Assembly: GCA_007693435.1 (NCBI GenBank)
Contig: REDO01000131.1
Coordinates: 1-64,000, forward strand
From: Salinarimonadaceae bacterium
Lineage (GTDB): Bacteria; Pseudomonadota; Alphaproteobacteria; Rhizobiales; Beijerinckiaceae
Direction: 5' to 3'
DNA length: 64,000 nt
Below the pieces are notes generated by a model. That model was not told the DNA's origin, searched no databases, and was given only the letters and a program-made list of their open reading frames with translations. Shown here one piece after another: positions 15,538-24,152 of the stretch. Position 1 is the first letter of the stretch. The number at the start of each line of letters is the position of its first letter. Position numbers and translations under genes: made by a program.

Positions 15538-16585
15538 GTCGGAAATAGCCCTCTCACGGCCCGGATTGCTGACCTCGCTCAGACATCTGTGGCGCGACCA
15601 GCGCGTCTGGCTCGCGTCGGCGCTGCTGCTCGGCGTCCTCGCGCTGTTCGATCCCGCGCAGGCGATCGAAAGCGCCGGCTTCGCCGGAGGCGCGCTCCTG
15701 AGGACGGCGCCGTTCCTGATCCTGTCGATCGCCGTCGCCGCTTGGGCCGGGGCGACGGGCGCGGACAACCTGATCGCCCGGGCCTTCACCGGCGCCCCTC
15801 TGCTGATGATCGGACTGGCCGCTCTGGCGGGCGGTCTTTCACCCTTCTGCTCATGCGGGGTGATCCCTTTGATCGCGGCCCTGCTCGCGATGGGCATCCC
15901 GTTATCCGCCGTCATGGCCTTCTGGTTGGCCTCGCCGCTCATGGACCCGTCGATGTTCGTGCTCACGACCGGCGTTCTGGGGCTCGAATTCGCGGTGGCC
16001 AAGACGCTCGCGGCTGTGGGAATAGGCGTGTTCGGCGGCAGCGTGGTCCACCTTCTCGCGCGAGGCGGCGCGCTCTCCGATCCGCTGCGCGAGGGGATCG
16101 GAAACGGCGGGTGCGGCGGCGCGAAGGTGCGAGCGCCGAAGCCGGTCGTCTGGTCCTTTTGGCGCGACGCCGAGCGCCGGGGGAAATTCGCGGGCGCGGC
16201 CTGGAACACAACATTGTTCCTCGCCAAATGGCTGACCCTCGCCTTCCTGCTCGAAAGCCTCATGCTCGCATGGATTCCCGCCGAGGCCGTCACTGCGACC
16301 TTGGGTGGGGCGGGGCTGGCGCCGATCCTGACCGCGACGCTCGTGGGCGTTCCGGCATATCTGAACGGTTACGCCGCCCTGCCTCTGGTCGGCGGGCTGA
16401 TCGGGCAAGGCATGGCGCCGGGGGCGGGCATGGCGTTCCTGATCGCAGGCGGCGTCACGTCGATCCCGGCTGCGATGGCGGTCTGGGCTCTGGCGCGACC
16501 GACGGTCTTCGCGCTCTATGTCGGGCTGTCCCTGTCGGGCGCCTTCACGTCGGGTCTGCTGTTCCAGCTCTGGCAGATATCGTGA
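15536..16585 (+). CDS. ArsP-like permease (DUF318 family)
   Basis: 349 residues with about eight to ten hydrophobic segments. The family signature SPFCSCGVIPLIAALLAMG near residue 105 carries the cysteine pair that in ArsP is implicated in binding trivalent organoarsenicals. A second family block, GVPAYLNGYAALPLVGGL, lies near residue 285. The hydrophilic loop at about 185-205 has a glycine-rich GNGGCGG. Regulation by the adjacent thiol-type ArsR supports an organoarsenical or metalloid efflux role; related family members have other or unknown substrates. Confidence 0.85.
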   Translation: MSEIALSRPGLLTSLRHLWRDQRVWLASALLLGVLALFDPAQAIESAGFAGGALLRTAPFLILSIAVAAWAGATGADNLIARAFTGAPLLMIGLAALAGGLSPFCSCGVIPLIAALLAMGIPLSAVMAFWLASPLMDPSMFVLTTGVLGLEFAVAKTLAAVGIGVFGGSVVHLLARGGALSDPLREGIGNGGCGGAKVRAPKPVVWSFWRDAERRGKFAGAAWNTTLFLAKWLTLAFLLESLMLAWIPAEAVTATLGGAGLAPILTATLVGVPAYLNGYAALPLVGGLIGQGMAPGAGMAFLIAGGVTSIPAAMAVWALARPTVFALYVGLSLSGAFTSGLLFQLWQIS

Positions 16586-16650
16586 ACGCCCGGTCGCCGG
16601 AAACGGGCGCGGCGACGAGGCGTCGCAGGCGCCCGAGCGGCGGTTCCTGC

Positions 16651-17811
16651 TCAGGGCGCGAAATAGCGCTCCAGAACGCCCCTGTAGATCGCCGTCAGGC
16701 GCTCGAGATCGGCGAGCGGGACGCGCTCGTCGATCTTGTGCATCGTCTGGCCGACGAGGCCGAATTCGACCACGGGGCAGGCGCTCTTGATGAAGCGGGC
16801 GTCCGACGTCCCGCCCGTCGTCGATAGCGCCGGGCGAAGACCCGTCTCGGCCTCGACGGCGTCGCGAACGAGCTCCACGAAATCGTCCGGCTGCGTCAGA
16901 AAGGCGGGGGAGTTCGTCGGATCGAAGGCGAGTTCGAACTCGACCTCCTCGCCAGCGGCGGCGGCGAGCCGCCTTCGGATCTCGTCACCGAGCGTCTGAG
17001 GCGTCCAGATGTCGTTGAAGCGGATGTTGAAGACCGCCCGGGCCCTGCCCGGAACGACGTTCGTCGCCGTGTTGCCGACGTCGACGCCGGTGATTTCGAG
17101 GTTCGAGGGGTCGAAATGCTCCGTGCCCCCGTCGAGCGGTTCGGCCTTGAGCGCGGTGAGGAGGCGCAGCATCCCGTCGATCGGATTGCGGGCGAGGTGG
17201 GGATAGCCCACATGCCCCTGAACGCCCTCGACGGTCAGTCGGCCCGTCAACGAGCCGCGACGGCCGATCTTGATCATCTCGCCGAGGCGCTCGGGATTGG
17301 TCGGCTCGCCGAGGAGGCAATGGTCGAAGGTTTCACCCCGCGCCTGCGCCCATTCGAGCAGCTTCACCGTGCCGTTGATCGCCGGGCCTTCCTCGTCGCC
17401 GGTGATGAGAAAGCCGATGGAGCCTTTGAAGTCCGGGCGCTCGCGGATGAAGGCGAGGACCGCAGCGATCTTGGCCGCGATCGCGCCCTTCATGTCGACG
17501 GCGCCGCGCCCGTAGAGTTCGTCGCCGACGATCTCCGCCGCGAAGGGCGGACGCCGCCACGAAGCCTCGTCGCCCGGCGGCGTCACGTCCGTATGGCCGG
17601 CGAAGAGCAGGAGGGGGCTCTTCGTGCCGTAGCGCGCGTAGAGATTGGCGACGTCGGGCGTGCCTTCCTCCGAGAAAACCCGCCGGCTGACGGCGAAGCC
17701 CGCCGCCTTGAGAGCGTCGGCGACGACGTCCAGCGCGCCGTTGTCCTCGGGCGTGACGGAGGGGGCGCGGATGAGCGCCTGCGCAAGCTCGAGGGCGGAG
17801 GGCTGGGACAT
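16651..17811 (-). CDS. dapE: Succinyl-diaminopimelate desuccinylase
   Basis: 386 residues of the M20 metallopeptidase fold. Zinc-site motifs are [32 protein letters not shown], and the C-terminal TSDARFI and TMHKIDERV. It removes succinate from N-succinyl-LL-diaminopimelate in lysine and peptidoglycan synthesis. Two starts lie 6 bp apart; 17811 is chosen because GGAG lies 7 bp before it, against 1 bp before the track start 17817. It follows dapD closely, forming a dapD-dapE operon. Confidence 0.96.
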   Translation of the reverse strand: MSQPSALELAQALIRAPSVTPEDNGALDVVADALKAAGFAVSRRVFSEEGTPDVANLYARYGTKSPLLLFAGHTDVTPPGDEASWRRPPFAAEIVGDELYGRGAVDMKGAIAAKIAAVLAFIRERPDFKGSIGFLITGDEEGPAINGTVKLLEWAQARGETFDHCLLGEPTNPERLGEMIKIGRRGSLTGRLTVEGVQGHVGYPHLARNPIDGMLRLLTALKAEPLDGGTEHFDPSNLEITGVDVGNTATNVVPGRARAVFNIRFNDIWTPQTLGDEIRRRLAAAAGEEVEFELAFDPTNSPAFLTQPDDFVELVRDAVEAETGLRPALSTTGGTSDARFIKSACPVVEFGLVGQTMHKIDERVPLADLERLTAIYRGVLERYFAP

Positions 17812-17824
17812 CGTCATGCTCCGC

Positions 17825-18667
17825 TCAGTCGCGCAGAATCTCGTTGATGCTCGTCTTCGAGCGGGTCTGCGCGTCGACCCGTTTGACGATCACCGCGCAG
17901 TAGAGCGAGGGGCCGGGCGAGCCGTCGGGCAGGGGCTTGCCGGGAAGCGCGCCCGGAACCACGACGGAATAGGGCGGAACCTTGCCCCGGAAGACCTCGC
18001 CCGTCTCGCGATCGATGATCTTCGTCGAGCCGCTGATGAACACGCCCATCGAGAGCACGGAGCCCTGTCCGACGACAACGCCCTCGACGACTTCGGAGCG
18101 GGCGCCGATGAAGCAGTCGTCCTCGATGATGGTCGGGTTGGCCTGCAGGGGCTCCAGCACGCCGCCGATGCCTACGCCCCCCGAGAGGTGCACGTTCTTG
18201 CCGATCTGCGCGCAGGAGCCGACCGTCGCCCAGGTGTCGACCATCGTGCCCGAATCGACATAGGCGCCGAGATTGACGAAGGACGGCATCAGCACGACGC
18301 CCGGCGCGATATGGGCGCCGCGCCGCACGACGCAGTTCGGCACCGCGCGAAAGCCGGCGTCCTTGAAGCGCGCGGCGTCCCAGGCGTCGAACTTCGACGC
18401 CACCTTGTCCCACCACACCGACTGGCCGGGGCCGCCGGGAATGATCTCCATGTCGGCGAGGCGGAAGGAGAGGAGCACGGCCTTCTTGAGCCACTGATGG
18501 ACGACCCATTCGCCCTCCACCTTTTCCGCGACGCGCGCCTCGCCCGCATCGAGCATGGCGAGCGCCGCCTCGACTGCTTCGCGCACCGCGCCTTTCGTGG
18601 CGGCGGAGACGGAGGCGCGATCCTCCCAGGCGGCGTCGATGGCGGCGGCGAGATCGGTGTGGGACAT
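17825..18667 (-). CDS. dapD: 2,3,4,5-tetrahydropyridine-2,6-dicarboxylate N-succinyltransferase
   Basis: 280 residues, the normal DapD length. An N-terminal helical domain ([10 protein letters not shown]) is followed by a left-handed beta-helix of hexapeptide repeats ([58 protein letters not shown]). It succinylates tetrahydrodipicolinate in the lysine/meso-DAP pathway. It begins the dapD-dapE operon and is divergent from the ilv operon, with about 370 bp between them. Confidence 0.97.
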   Translation of the reverse strand: MSHTDLAAAIDAAWEDRASVSAATKGAVREAVEAALAMLDAGEARVAEKVEGEWVVHQWLKKAVLLSFRLADMEIIPGGPGQSVWWDKVASKFDAWDAARFKDAGFRAVPNCVVRRGAHIAPGVVLMPSFVNLGAYVDSGTMVDTWATVGSCAQIGKNVHLSGGVGIGGVLEPLQANPTIIEDDCFIGARSEVVEGVVVGQGSVLSMGVFISGSTKIIDRETGEVFRGKVPPYSVVVPGALPGKPLPDGSPGPSLYCAVIVKRVDAQTRSKTSINEILRD

Positions 18668-18783
18668 GGGGTTGTCGCTCCGGAATGTCAGATCGTTCCG
18701 GGCTGATTAGCAACATGGCGCGGCTTTGGGTAGAGCGCAGCGCGCCGGCCGGGCGATTTGGAGGCTCCGGAGAATTTCGCCGC

Positions 18784-18812
18784 TTGACCGGCCCTGGCGG
18801 CTGCGATACTTT
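18784..18812 (+). promoter_or_regulatory. ilv operon promoter
   Basis: TTGACC (18784-18789), a 17-bp spacer and TACTTT (18807-18812) make a good housekeeping promoter. The predicted start near 18819 leaves ~25 nt before the leader peptide ATG. Confidence 0.65.
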
Positions 18813-18844
18813 CCGCGCAACTTTCGTGAAGAGAACCGCGACCC

Positions 18845-18895
18845 ATGCGCACGCTTATTGTCGTAATTCGAACGCCATCGACGGAGCGGGCATAG
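18845..18895 (+). CDS. ilv leader peptide (16 residues)
   Basis: ATG at 18845 opens a 16-codon frame MRTLIVVIRTPSTERA ending in TAG. Codons 4-8 are Leu-Ile-Val-Val-Ile, exactly the products of the acetohydroxyacid synthase pathway. It is too short for the ORF track. Ribosome stalling at this run when branched-chain aminoacyl-tRNAs are scarce would change folding of the RNA downstream and prevent the terminator at 18921 from forming. This is the classic ilv attenuation arrangement. Confidence 0.88.
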   Translation: MRTLIVVIRTPSTERA

Positions 18896-18917
18896 CCCGC
18901 ACGATCCGGCGATGGCG
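18873..18917 (+). promoter_or_regulatory. Pause/antiterminator RNA structure of the ilv attenuator
   Basis: CGCCATCG (18873-18880) pairs with CGATGGCG (18910-18917). Between them gcgggc/gcccgc (18886-18891, 18895-18900) forms a 6-bp hairpin over the leader stop codon. The outer 5' arm is inside the leader reading frame, so a stalled ribosome would affect it. The detailed switching scheme needs RNA folding. Confidence 0.55.
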
Positions 18918-18920
18918 CGC

Positions 18921-18946
18921 AGGCCCCCGACGGGGCCTTTTTTATT
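18921..18946 (+). terminator. ilv attenuator terminator
   Basis: aggcccc-cgac-ggggcct followed directly by a T-run and an A/T stretch: an intrinsic terminator 25 bp after the leader peptide stop and ~95 bp before ilvB. It is positioned to end transcription when the leader peptide is translated without stalling. Confidence 0.9.
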
Positions 18947-18948
18947 GG

Positions 18949-18972
18949 CCGAACCACTTTTTGACGGTTCGG
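18949..18972 (+). repeat. Inverted repeat between attenuator and ilvB
   Basis: CCGAACC and GGTTCGG form a 7-bp stem with a 10-nt loop, directly after the attenuator's T-run. It may protect the 5' end of ilvB mRNA or take part in alternative folding. Its role is unknown. Confidence 0.4.
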
Positions 18973-19039
18973 AGACATAGCGAAACGCGAACACGACGGA
19001 CCGAGCCGGTCCGCAAGGCACGAGCGAAGGAAGCCAGCC

Positions 19040-20827
19040 ATGAGCGAGATGATGACCGGAGCCGACATGGTCGTCCGCGCCCTGCAGGACCAGGGCGTCG
19101 AGCATTTGTTCGGATATCCCGGCGGGGCCGTGCTTCCGATCTATGACGCGCTTTTCCATCAAAACAGCGTGCAGCACATCCTCGTGCGGCATGAGCAGGG
19201 CGCGGTTCACGCGGCCGAGGGCTACGCGCGCTCCACCGGCAAGGTCGGCGTCGTGCTCGTGACGTCGGGCCCCGGGGCCACGAACGCCGTGACGGGCCTC
19301 ACGGACGCGATGATGGATTCGATCCCGATCGTCTGCATCACCGGCCAGGTGCCGACGCATCTGATCGGCTCGGACGCGTTCCAGGAATGCGACACGGTCG
19401 GCATCACGCGCCACTGCACGAAGCACAATTACCTCGTGAAGGACATCGCCGACCTGCCGCGCATCCTGCATGAGGCCTTCTACGTCGCCGCCAACGGCCG
19501 CCCGGGCCCGGTCGTGATCGACCTGCCCAAGGACATCCAGTTCCAGACGGGCCTCTACGCGCGCCCCACGAGCAGCCAGCACAAGACCTACCGCCCCACC
19601 GTCAAGGGCGACCTCGACCAGATTCGCAAGGCCGTCGAGATGATCGGCGCGGCCAGGCGCCCCATCTTCTACACGGGCGGCGGCGTCATCAATTCGGGTC
19701 CGCACGCGGCCGAGCTGCTGCGCGAAATGGTGCGCCTCACGGGCTACCCGATCACCTCGACCCTGATGGGGCTCGGAGCCTACCCGGCCTCGGACAGGCA
19801 GTTCCTCGGAATGCTCGGCATGCACGGCACCTACGAGGCGAACCTCGCGATGCATGATTGCGATCTGATGATCTGCGTCGGGGCCCGGTTCGACGACCGC
19901 ATCACCGGCCGGATCGACGCCTTTTCGCCGAACTCGCACAAGATCCACATCGATATCGATCCGTCCTCGATCAACAAGAACGTCAAGGTCGATGTCGGCA
20001 TCGTCGGCGATTGCGGGCATGTGCTCGAGGACATGGTGCGCCTCTTCCGCACCACGTCGCCGCAGATCGACAAGCCGGCGCTGAAGGAGTGGTGGGCGCA
20101 GATCGAGCGCTGGCGCTCGCGCAAGTGCCTCGCCTATCGGCCCTCGAGCGAGGTCATCAAGCCGCAATACGCCGTCGAGCGCCTGTTCGCGGCGACGAAG
20201 GCTCCGGTCAACAGGGGGCGCGAAACCTACATCACGACCGAGGTCGGCCAGCACCAGATGTGGGCGGCCCAGTATTTCGGCTTCGAGGAGCCCAATCACT
20301 GGATGACGTCGGGAGGGCTCGGCACCATGGGCTACGGCCTGCCGGCCGCGATCGGCGTGCAACTCGCCCATCGTGACGCGCTGGTCGTGGACATCGCCGG
20401 CGAAGCCTCGATCCTCATGAACATCCAGGAGATGTCGACGGCCGTGCAGTACCGCGCGCCGGTCAAGATCTTCATTCTCAACAACGAGTATATGGGCATG
20501 GTCCGCCAGTGGCAGGAGCTGCTGCACGGCGGGCGCTATTCGCAGAGCTATTCGGAATCGCTGCCCGATTTCGTGAAGCTCGCCGAAGCCTACGGCGCGG
20601 TTGGCATGCGCTGCGACAAGCCGGACGATCTCGACGCGGCCATCGCCGAAATGATCGCGGTCGACCGGCCCGTGATCTTCGATTGCGTCGTCGATAAGTC
20701 GGAGAACTGCTTCCCGATGATCCCCTCGGGCAAGGCGCATAACGAGATGATCCTCAACGAGTATCTCTCCGAGGACGCGCAGGACATCGGGTCGATCATT
20801 GACGAGAAGGGCAAGATGCTCGTCTGA
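19040..20827 (+). CDS. ilvB: Acetolactate synthase large (catalytic) subunit
   Basis: 595 residues, normal length. The catalytic Glu is in VRHEQGAVHAAEGYARSTG. Other landmarks are the FAD/regulatory middle domain (LMGLGAYPASDRQFLGMLGMHG), SGGLGTMGYGLPAAIG, and the ThDP motif GEASILMN...FILNNEYMGM in the C-terminal domain. It makes acetolactate and acetohydroxybutyrate for Val, Leu and Ile. GAAGGA precedes the ATG. It is controlled by the attenuator just upstream. The regulatory subunit ilvN is downstream, separated by a GST gene. Confidence 0.98.
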   Translation: MSEMMTGADMVVRALQDQGVEHLFGYPGGAVLPIYDALFHQNSVQHILVRHEQGAVHAAEGYARSTGKVGVVLVTSGPGATNAVTGLTDAMMDSIPIVCITGQVPTHLIGSDAFQECDTVGITRHCTKHNYLVKDIADLPRILHEAFYVAANGRPGPVVIDLPKDIQFQTGLYARPTSSQHKTYRPTVKGDLDQIRKAVEMIGAARRPIFYTGGGVINSGPHAAELLREMVRLTGYPITSTLMGLGAYPASDRQFLGMLGMHGTYEANLAMHDCDLMICVGARFDDRITGRIDAFSPNSHKIHIDIDPSSINKNVKVDVGIVGDCGHVLEDMVRLFRTTSPQIDKPALKEWWAQIERWRSRKCLAYRPSSEVIKPQYAVERLFAATKAPVNRGRETYITTEVGQHQMWAAQYFGFEEPNHWMTSGGLGTMGYGLPAAIGVQLAHRDALVVDIAGEASILMNIQEMSTAVQYRAPVKIFILNNEYMGMVRQWQELLHGGRYSQSYSESLPDFVKLAEAYGAVGMRCDKPDDLDAAIAEMIAVDRPVIFDCVVDKSENCFPMIPSGKAHNEMILNEYLSEDAQDIGSIIDEKGKMLV

Positions 20828-20867
20828 TGACGGCCGGCTACGGCGCGCGCAGCGAAAGGCCCGACAC

Positions 20868-21557
20868 ATGACGACGCTGGTCATCGCCAACAAGTGTTAC
20901 TCCTCGTGGTCGCTGCGGCCATGGATCCTCATGCGCCATCACGGGATCGTCTTCGTCGAGATGCTTATCCCGCTCGGCTTGCCGGATACGCGCGAGCGCA
21001 TCCTGCTGCTCTCGCCATCCGGCAAGGTTCCCGCTCTCATCGAGGACGGCGTCGCGGTCTGGGAATCGCTCGCGATCATGGAGACATTGGCGGAGCGCCG
21101 GCCCGATCTTCCGATCTGGCCGCGTGATCCCGCCGCGCGGGCGCATGCGCGTTCGATCGCCGCCGAGATGCATGCCGGTTTCGGGGCTCTGCGCAACGTG
21201 CTGCCGATGAATCTCGGCAAGCGCTACGCGCATCGCGACCGGGGCGAGAAGCTCGCGGCGGACGTCGCGCGCGTCATCGCCCTCTGGAAGGACACCCGCG
21301 CGCGTTTCGGCGCAGACGGGCCGTTCCTTTTCGGGGCCGACTTCACGGCGGCGGACGCCATGTACGCGCCCGTCGTGACGCGGCTCGACACTTACGACTG
21401 GCCGGTCGACGGGGCGACGCGCGCCTATATGGACGCGATTCTCACGCTGCCGGCCTTCAAGGAATGGCTTTCGGCGGCGTTGCGCGAGACGTGGATCGTG
21501 GCCGAAGACGAAATTGACGAAGAGGCGATCGCGAACTTTCGCGGCGCCGGGGCTTAA
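20868..21557 (+). CDS. Glutathione S-transferase family protein
   Basis: 229 residues. Thioredoxin-like N-terminus with the putative catalytic NKCYSSWSLRPWIL, then SPSGKVPALIEDG and ESLAIMETLAE for glutathione, and a helical C-terminal domain containing FGADFTAADAMYAPVVTR. The track ORF begins 23 codons earlier inside the ilvB end; ATG 20868 with GAAAGG upstream begins the fold. It sits between ilvB and ilvN on the same strand with short gaps and so is almost certainly in the ilv transcript. The substrate is unknown. Confidence 0.9.
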   Translation: MTTLVIANKCYSSWSLRPWILMRHHGIVFVEMLIPLGLPDTRERILLLSPSGKVPALIEDGVAVWESLAIMETLAERRPDLPIWPRDPAARAHARSIAAEMHAGFGALRNVLPMNLGKRYAHRDRGEKLAADVARVIALWKDTRARFGADGPFLFGADFTAADAMYAPVVTRLDTYDWPVDGATRAYMDAILTLPAFKEWLSAALRETWIVAEDEIDEEAIANFRGAGA

Positions 21558-21569
21558 GGCGGAAAAAGA

Positions 21570-22109
21570 ATGAACAGTCAGACGCATTATCCGGCGCAGA
21601 CCGTGTCGCAGGCCGTGCACCGGCACACCCTCGCCATCATAGTCGACAACGAGCCGGGCGTGCTCGCGCGCATCGCGGGCCTGTTCTCGGGGCGCGGCTA
21701 CAACATCGAGAGCCTGACCGTCTCCGAGACGGAGCACGAGAAGCACATCTCGCGCATCACGATCGTGACGGCGGGCACGACGAACGTGATCGAGCAGATC
21801 AAGTTCCACCTCCTGCGGCTCGTGCCCGTGCACCGGGTCGACGACCTGACCGTGAACGGCGAGGCGGTCGAGCGTGAATTATGCATGGTGAAGGTCGTCG
21901 GCAAAGGCGATCACCGCGTCGAAGCGATGCGGCTCGCCGCCGCCTTCGGCGCCCGCACGCTCGACGCGACGCTCGAATCCTTCATTTTCGAACTGACCGG
22001 CGCAAGCGACGAGATCGAGCGCTTCATCAAGCTCATGACCGTCGTCGGGCTGACCGAAGTCGCCCGCACCGGGATCGCCGCCATGAGCCGGGGTTCCGAG
22101 TCGCTGTGA
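21570..22109 (+). CDS. ilvN: Acetolactate synthase small (regulatory) subunit
   Basis: 179 residues. The N-terminal ACT domain (HTLAIIVDNEPGVLARIAGLFSGRGYNIESL) binds valine for feedback inhibition, and a C-terminal regulatory domain contains RVEAMRLAAAFGARTLDATLESFIFELTG. It activates IlvB and confers feedback control. It starts 12 bp after the GST gene and ends at a strong intrinsic terminator, closing the ilvB-GST-ilvN operon. Confidence 0.97.
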   Translation: MNSQTHYPAQTVSQAVHRHTLAIIVDNEPGVLARIAGLFSGRGYNIESLTVSETEHEKHISRITIVTAGTTNVIEQIKFHLLRLVPVHRVDDLTVNGEAVERELCMVKVVGKGDHRVEAMRLAAAFGARTLDATLESFIFELTGASDEIERFIKLMTVVGLTEVARTGIAAMSRGSESL

Positions 22110-22133
22110 GCGACGTCCAGCTGAAACGTTTTC

Positions 22134-22162
22134 GGGCCGCGCCTTTCGGGCGCGGCCCTTTT
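22134..22162 (+). terminator. Intrinsic terminator of the ilv operon
   Basis: A 10-bp G+C stem (gggccgcgcc / ggcgcggccc) with a short loop is followed by TTTTCGTT, 25 bp after the ilvN stop. Confidence 0.88.
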
Positions 22163-22182
22163 CGTTCGTCGGAGAAAGGGGA

Positions 22183-22212
22183 GGCGGCTCCGGAAGGGAA
22201 GCCGGAGCCGCC
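22183..22212. terminator. Second strong hairpin between ilvN and flgH ends
   Basis: ggcggctccgg / ccggagccgcc is a perfect 11-bp stem with an 8-nt loop, about 90 bp beyond the flgH stop and without a U-tract on either strand. It probably protects or marks the 3' end of the flgF-flgG-flgA-flgH transcript. I see nothing else in 22110-22300. Confidence 0.5.
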
Positions 22213-22300
22213 GGGATGCGAGGCCGAGGGCGAGAGGGGAGCGTGCCCTGGAGACGGCCTCGCGGGGAGCCTTTTTCGAAGGCGGCCGGTTGGCGCGCCC

Positions 22301-23053
22301 TCAGAACGGAAGCAGGATGTCCATCACCTGCTGGCCGTAGCGGGGCTGCTGCACGTCCGTGATCTGGCCGCGTCCGCCGTAGGAGATCCGGGCCTGCGCG
22401 ATCTTGGTCGAGTCGATCGTGTTGTCGGCCTCGATATCCTCGGGGCGCACGACGCCCGCGACGATCAATTCCCGCACCTCGAAATTCACGCGGATCTCCT
22501 GCTTGCCCTCGATCACCATGTTGCCGTTTGGCAGCACCTGGGTGACCACGGCGGCGACGTTCGTCGCGAGCTGTTCGGAGCGCCGCGTCGAACCCGCCCC
22601 CTGGCTCGACGAGTTCGAGCCGATCCCGACAAGCGCGTCCGCCTGCACTTCCTCCGGGAAGACCTGGCCGAGCTTGGTTTCGAAGCCGAACATGCTGTCT
22701 GCCGAGAGGTTCTCGCCGTTCGCGCGCGAGCGGCGGGTCTGGTTGTCAAACTGGGCGCGGTCGGTGACCCGCACCCTGACCGTCACGAGATCGCCGATGC
22801 GGGCGGCGCGCTGGTCCTTGAAGAAGGCGCGCGAACCCTGTCGCCACAGCGAGTTCGAGGCGAAGGCGGCGGGCTCGATGTCCGGCATCGGCATGCGCAC
22901 GGGCTTGTAGCCGGGCAGGGCGGTCGGGTCCTCGATCGCGGAGAGCGGAGGCGCGCGGCCGACATTGGCGAGCCGGTCCGCCGTCGAACAGGCGCCCAGC
23001 GCGAGCGCGAGGCCGAGGACGGCGAAGGGCTTCATGGAGCGGGAGGCGGGCAT
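22301..23053 (-). CDS. flgH: Flagellar L-ring protein (lipoprotein)
   Basis: 250 residues. The N-terminus has a lipoprotein signal with lipobox LGAC. Conserved FlgH blocks are SLWRQGSRAFFKDQRAARIGDLVTV, the SSSQGAGSTRR linker and LPNGNMVIEGKQEIRVNFEVREL. It forms the outer-membrane ring around the flagellar rod. Start 23053 lies 28 bp after the flgA stop; the track ORF wrongly extends 63 codons into flgA. It is the last gene of the flgF-flgG-flgA-flgH operon. Confidence 0.95.
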   Translation of the reverse strand: MPASRSMKPFAVLGLALALGACSTADRLANVGRAPPLSAIEDPTALPGYKPVRMPMPDIEPAAFASNSLWRQGSRAFFKDQRAARIGDLVTVRVRVTDRAQFDNQTRRSRANGENLSADSMFGFETKLGQVFPEEVQADALVGIGSNSSSQGAGSTRRSEQLATNVAAVVTQVLPNGNMVIEGKQEIRVNFEVRELIVAGVVRPEDIEADNTIDSTKIAQARISYGGRGQITDVQQPRYGQQVMDILLPF

Positions 23054-23081
23054 CTTGTTTCTCACTTCTTCCTGCTCGGGA

Positions 23082-24146
23082 TTACTGGATGCGACGGGCG
23101 CTGGAGGCGATCGGCCCCAGGGCCGGGCCTTCGACGACGACCTGCCCGGGGGCGACGATCGTAGCCTGCAGCACGCGGTTGCTCTGGATGTTGGAGACCG
23201 GAATGATGTCGCCCCGAGCGCCGGCCTCGCGGGCCACGCCACGCGTCGTCAGGGTGAGGTTGCGGGTGCGGTAGACGATCATGACGTTCTCGTTGCGGCC
23301 CACGAGCTGCGGGCGGACGAGATCGCCGGAGCGAAGCGCCGCGCCGGCGGAAAGCGCGCGGCGAGCCACGACTTCGCGCAGGTCGAGCCCGTCGAGCCGC
23401 GCATCCTGCGGGACGGAGCCGCGCGGACGGCGTTCGATCGTCACATCGCTCTGGCCGACGACCTCGCCGCGTTCGATCGGGCGGTTGAGGATCGCGATCT
23501 CGACCGTTTCGAGCACGCTCGCCGAAACCATGGCCTGCGCCCGGCGGCGGTTGGCGTCGGGGCCGACATAGACCATCGCGGAGAGCCTGCGGCTTGTCGT
23601 GTCGAGGCGCATGTCCACGACGGCGACGGCCTCCGTGACGTCGGGAGCGACGACGAGCGTGGGCGCCTCGCCGTCGAAGCGCAGCGAGAGCGTTTCGGGC
23701 GCAACGGCGAGTCGGCTCGCGGCCTCGACCGTAAGTGCCTCGACGATCTCGTCGCGGGAAATGAATCTGGCGGCGCGCACGACGTTGACGTGGCGCCGGC
23801 CATAGGTTTCAAGTTCGCCGAAGCCGAGGGACTCGGCCGCCGCTTCGATCCGGGCGGTCTGGATGGTGCCGGTTTCGCCGAGACCCGGCGCGCGGAAGAC
23901 CGGGATCGTGGCGACGTCTTCCGGCGCGCCCGCGACGAGGTCGCCGAAGGTGACGATATCGCTGCGAACCGTGACGTCGCCGCGCAACTGCGGGCGTTCG
24001 CCGGCGTTGGCCGGAGCGGCGAAGAGCGCGGCGCCGAGGGCGACGGCGAGGCCGATGACGAGCGCCGCCGCGCGCAGGATGGCGACGGAGCCGATGCGGC
24101 CGCGGCGATTGGAGCCGAGCGTCTGGGCGTGGAGATCGAGGCTCAT
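23082..24146 (-). CDS. flgA: Flagellar P-ring assembly chaperone FlgA
   Basis: 354 residues. A signal peptide ends at APANAGE. The SAF-like C-terminal half includes NRPIERGEVVGQSDVTIERRP, ARRALSAGAALRSGDLVRPQLVGR, VMIVYRTRNLTLTTRGVA and the ending NRVLQATIVAPGQVVVEGP. It acts in the periplasm to help FlgI form the P-ring. It is longer than the enterobacterial FlgA (~220), as usual in alphaproteobacteria with an extra N-terminal domain. It follows flgG by 6 bp. Confidence 0.95.
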   Translation of the reverse strand: MSLDLHAQTLGSNRRGRIGSVAILRAAALVIGLAVALGAALFAAPANAGERPQLRGDVTVRSDIVTFGDLVAGAPEDVATIPVFRAPGLGETGTIQTARIEAAAESLGFGELETYGRRHVNVVRAARFISRDEIVEALTVEAASRLAVAPETLSLRFDGEAPTLVVAPDVTEAVAVVDMRLDTTSRRLSAMVYVGPDANRRRAQAMVSASVLETVEIAILNRPIERGEVVGQSDVTIERRPRGSVPQDARLDGLDLREVVARRALSAGAALRSGDLVRPQLVGRNENVMIVYRTRNLTLTTRGVAREAGARGDIIPVSNIQSNRVLQATIVAPGQVVVEGPALGPIASSARRIQ

Positions 24147-24152
24147 GTCGCG

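Noticed and set aside
16587-16609. Hairpin cgcccg/cgggcg after the ArsP-like permease as a terminator
   Set aside because: Only a 6-bp stem with an 11-nt loop and no T-run; not distinguishable from chance in GC-rich DNA.
18707-20893. 728-aa minus-strand ORF opposite ilvB
   Set aside because: It is antisense to ilvB and its attenuator, with no domain or ribosome site; a shadow.
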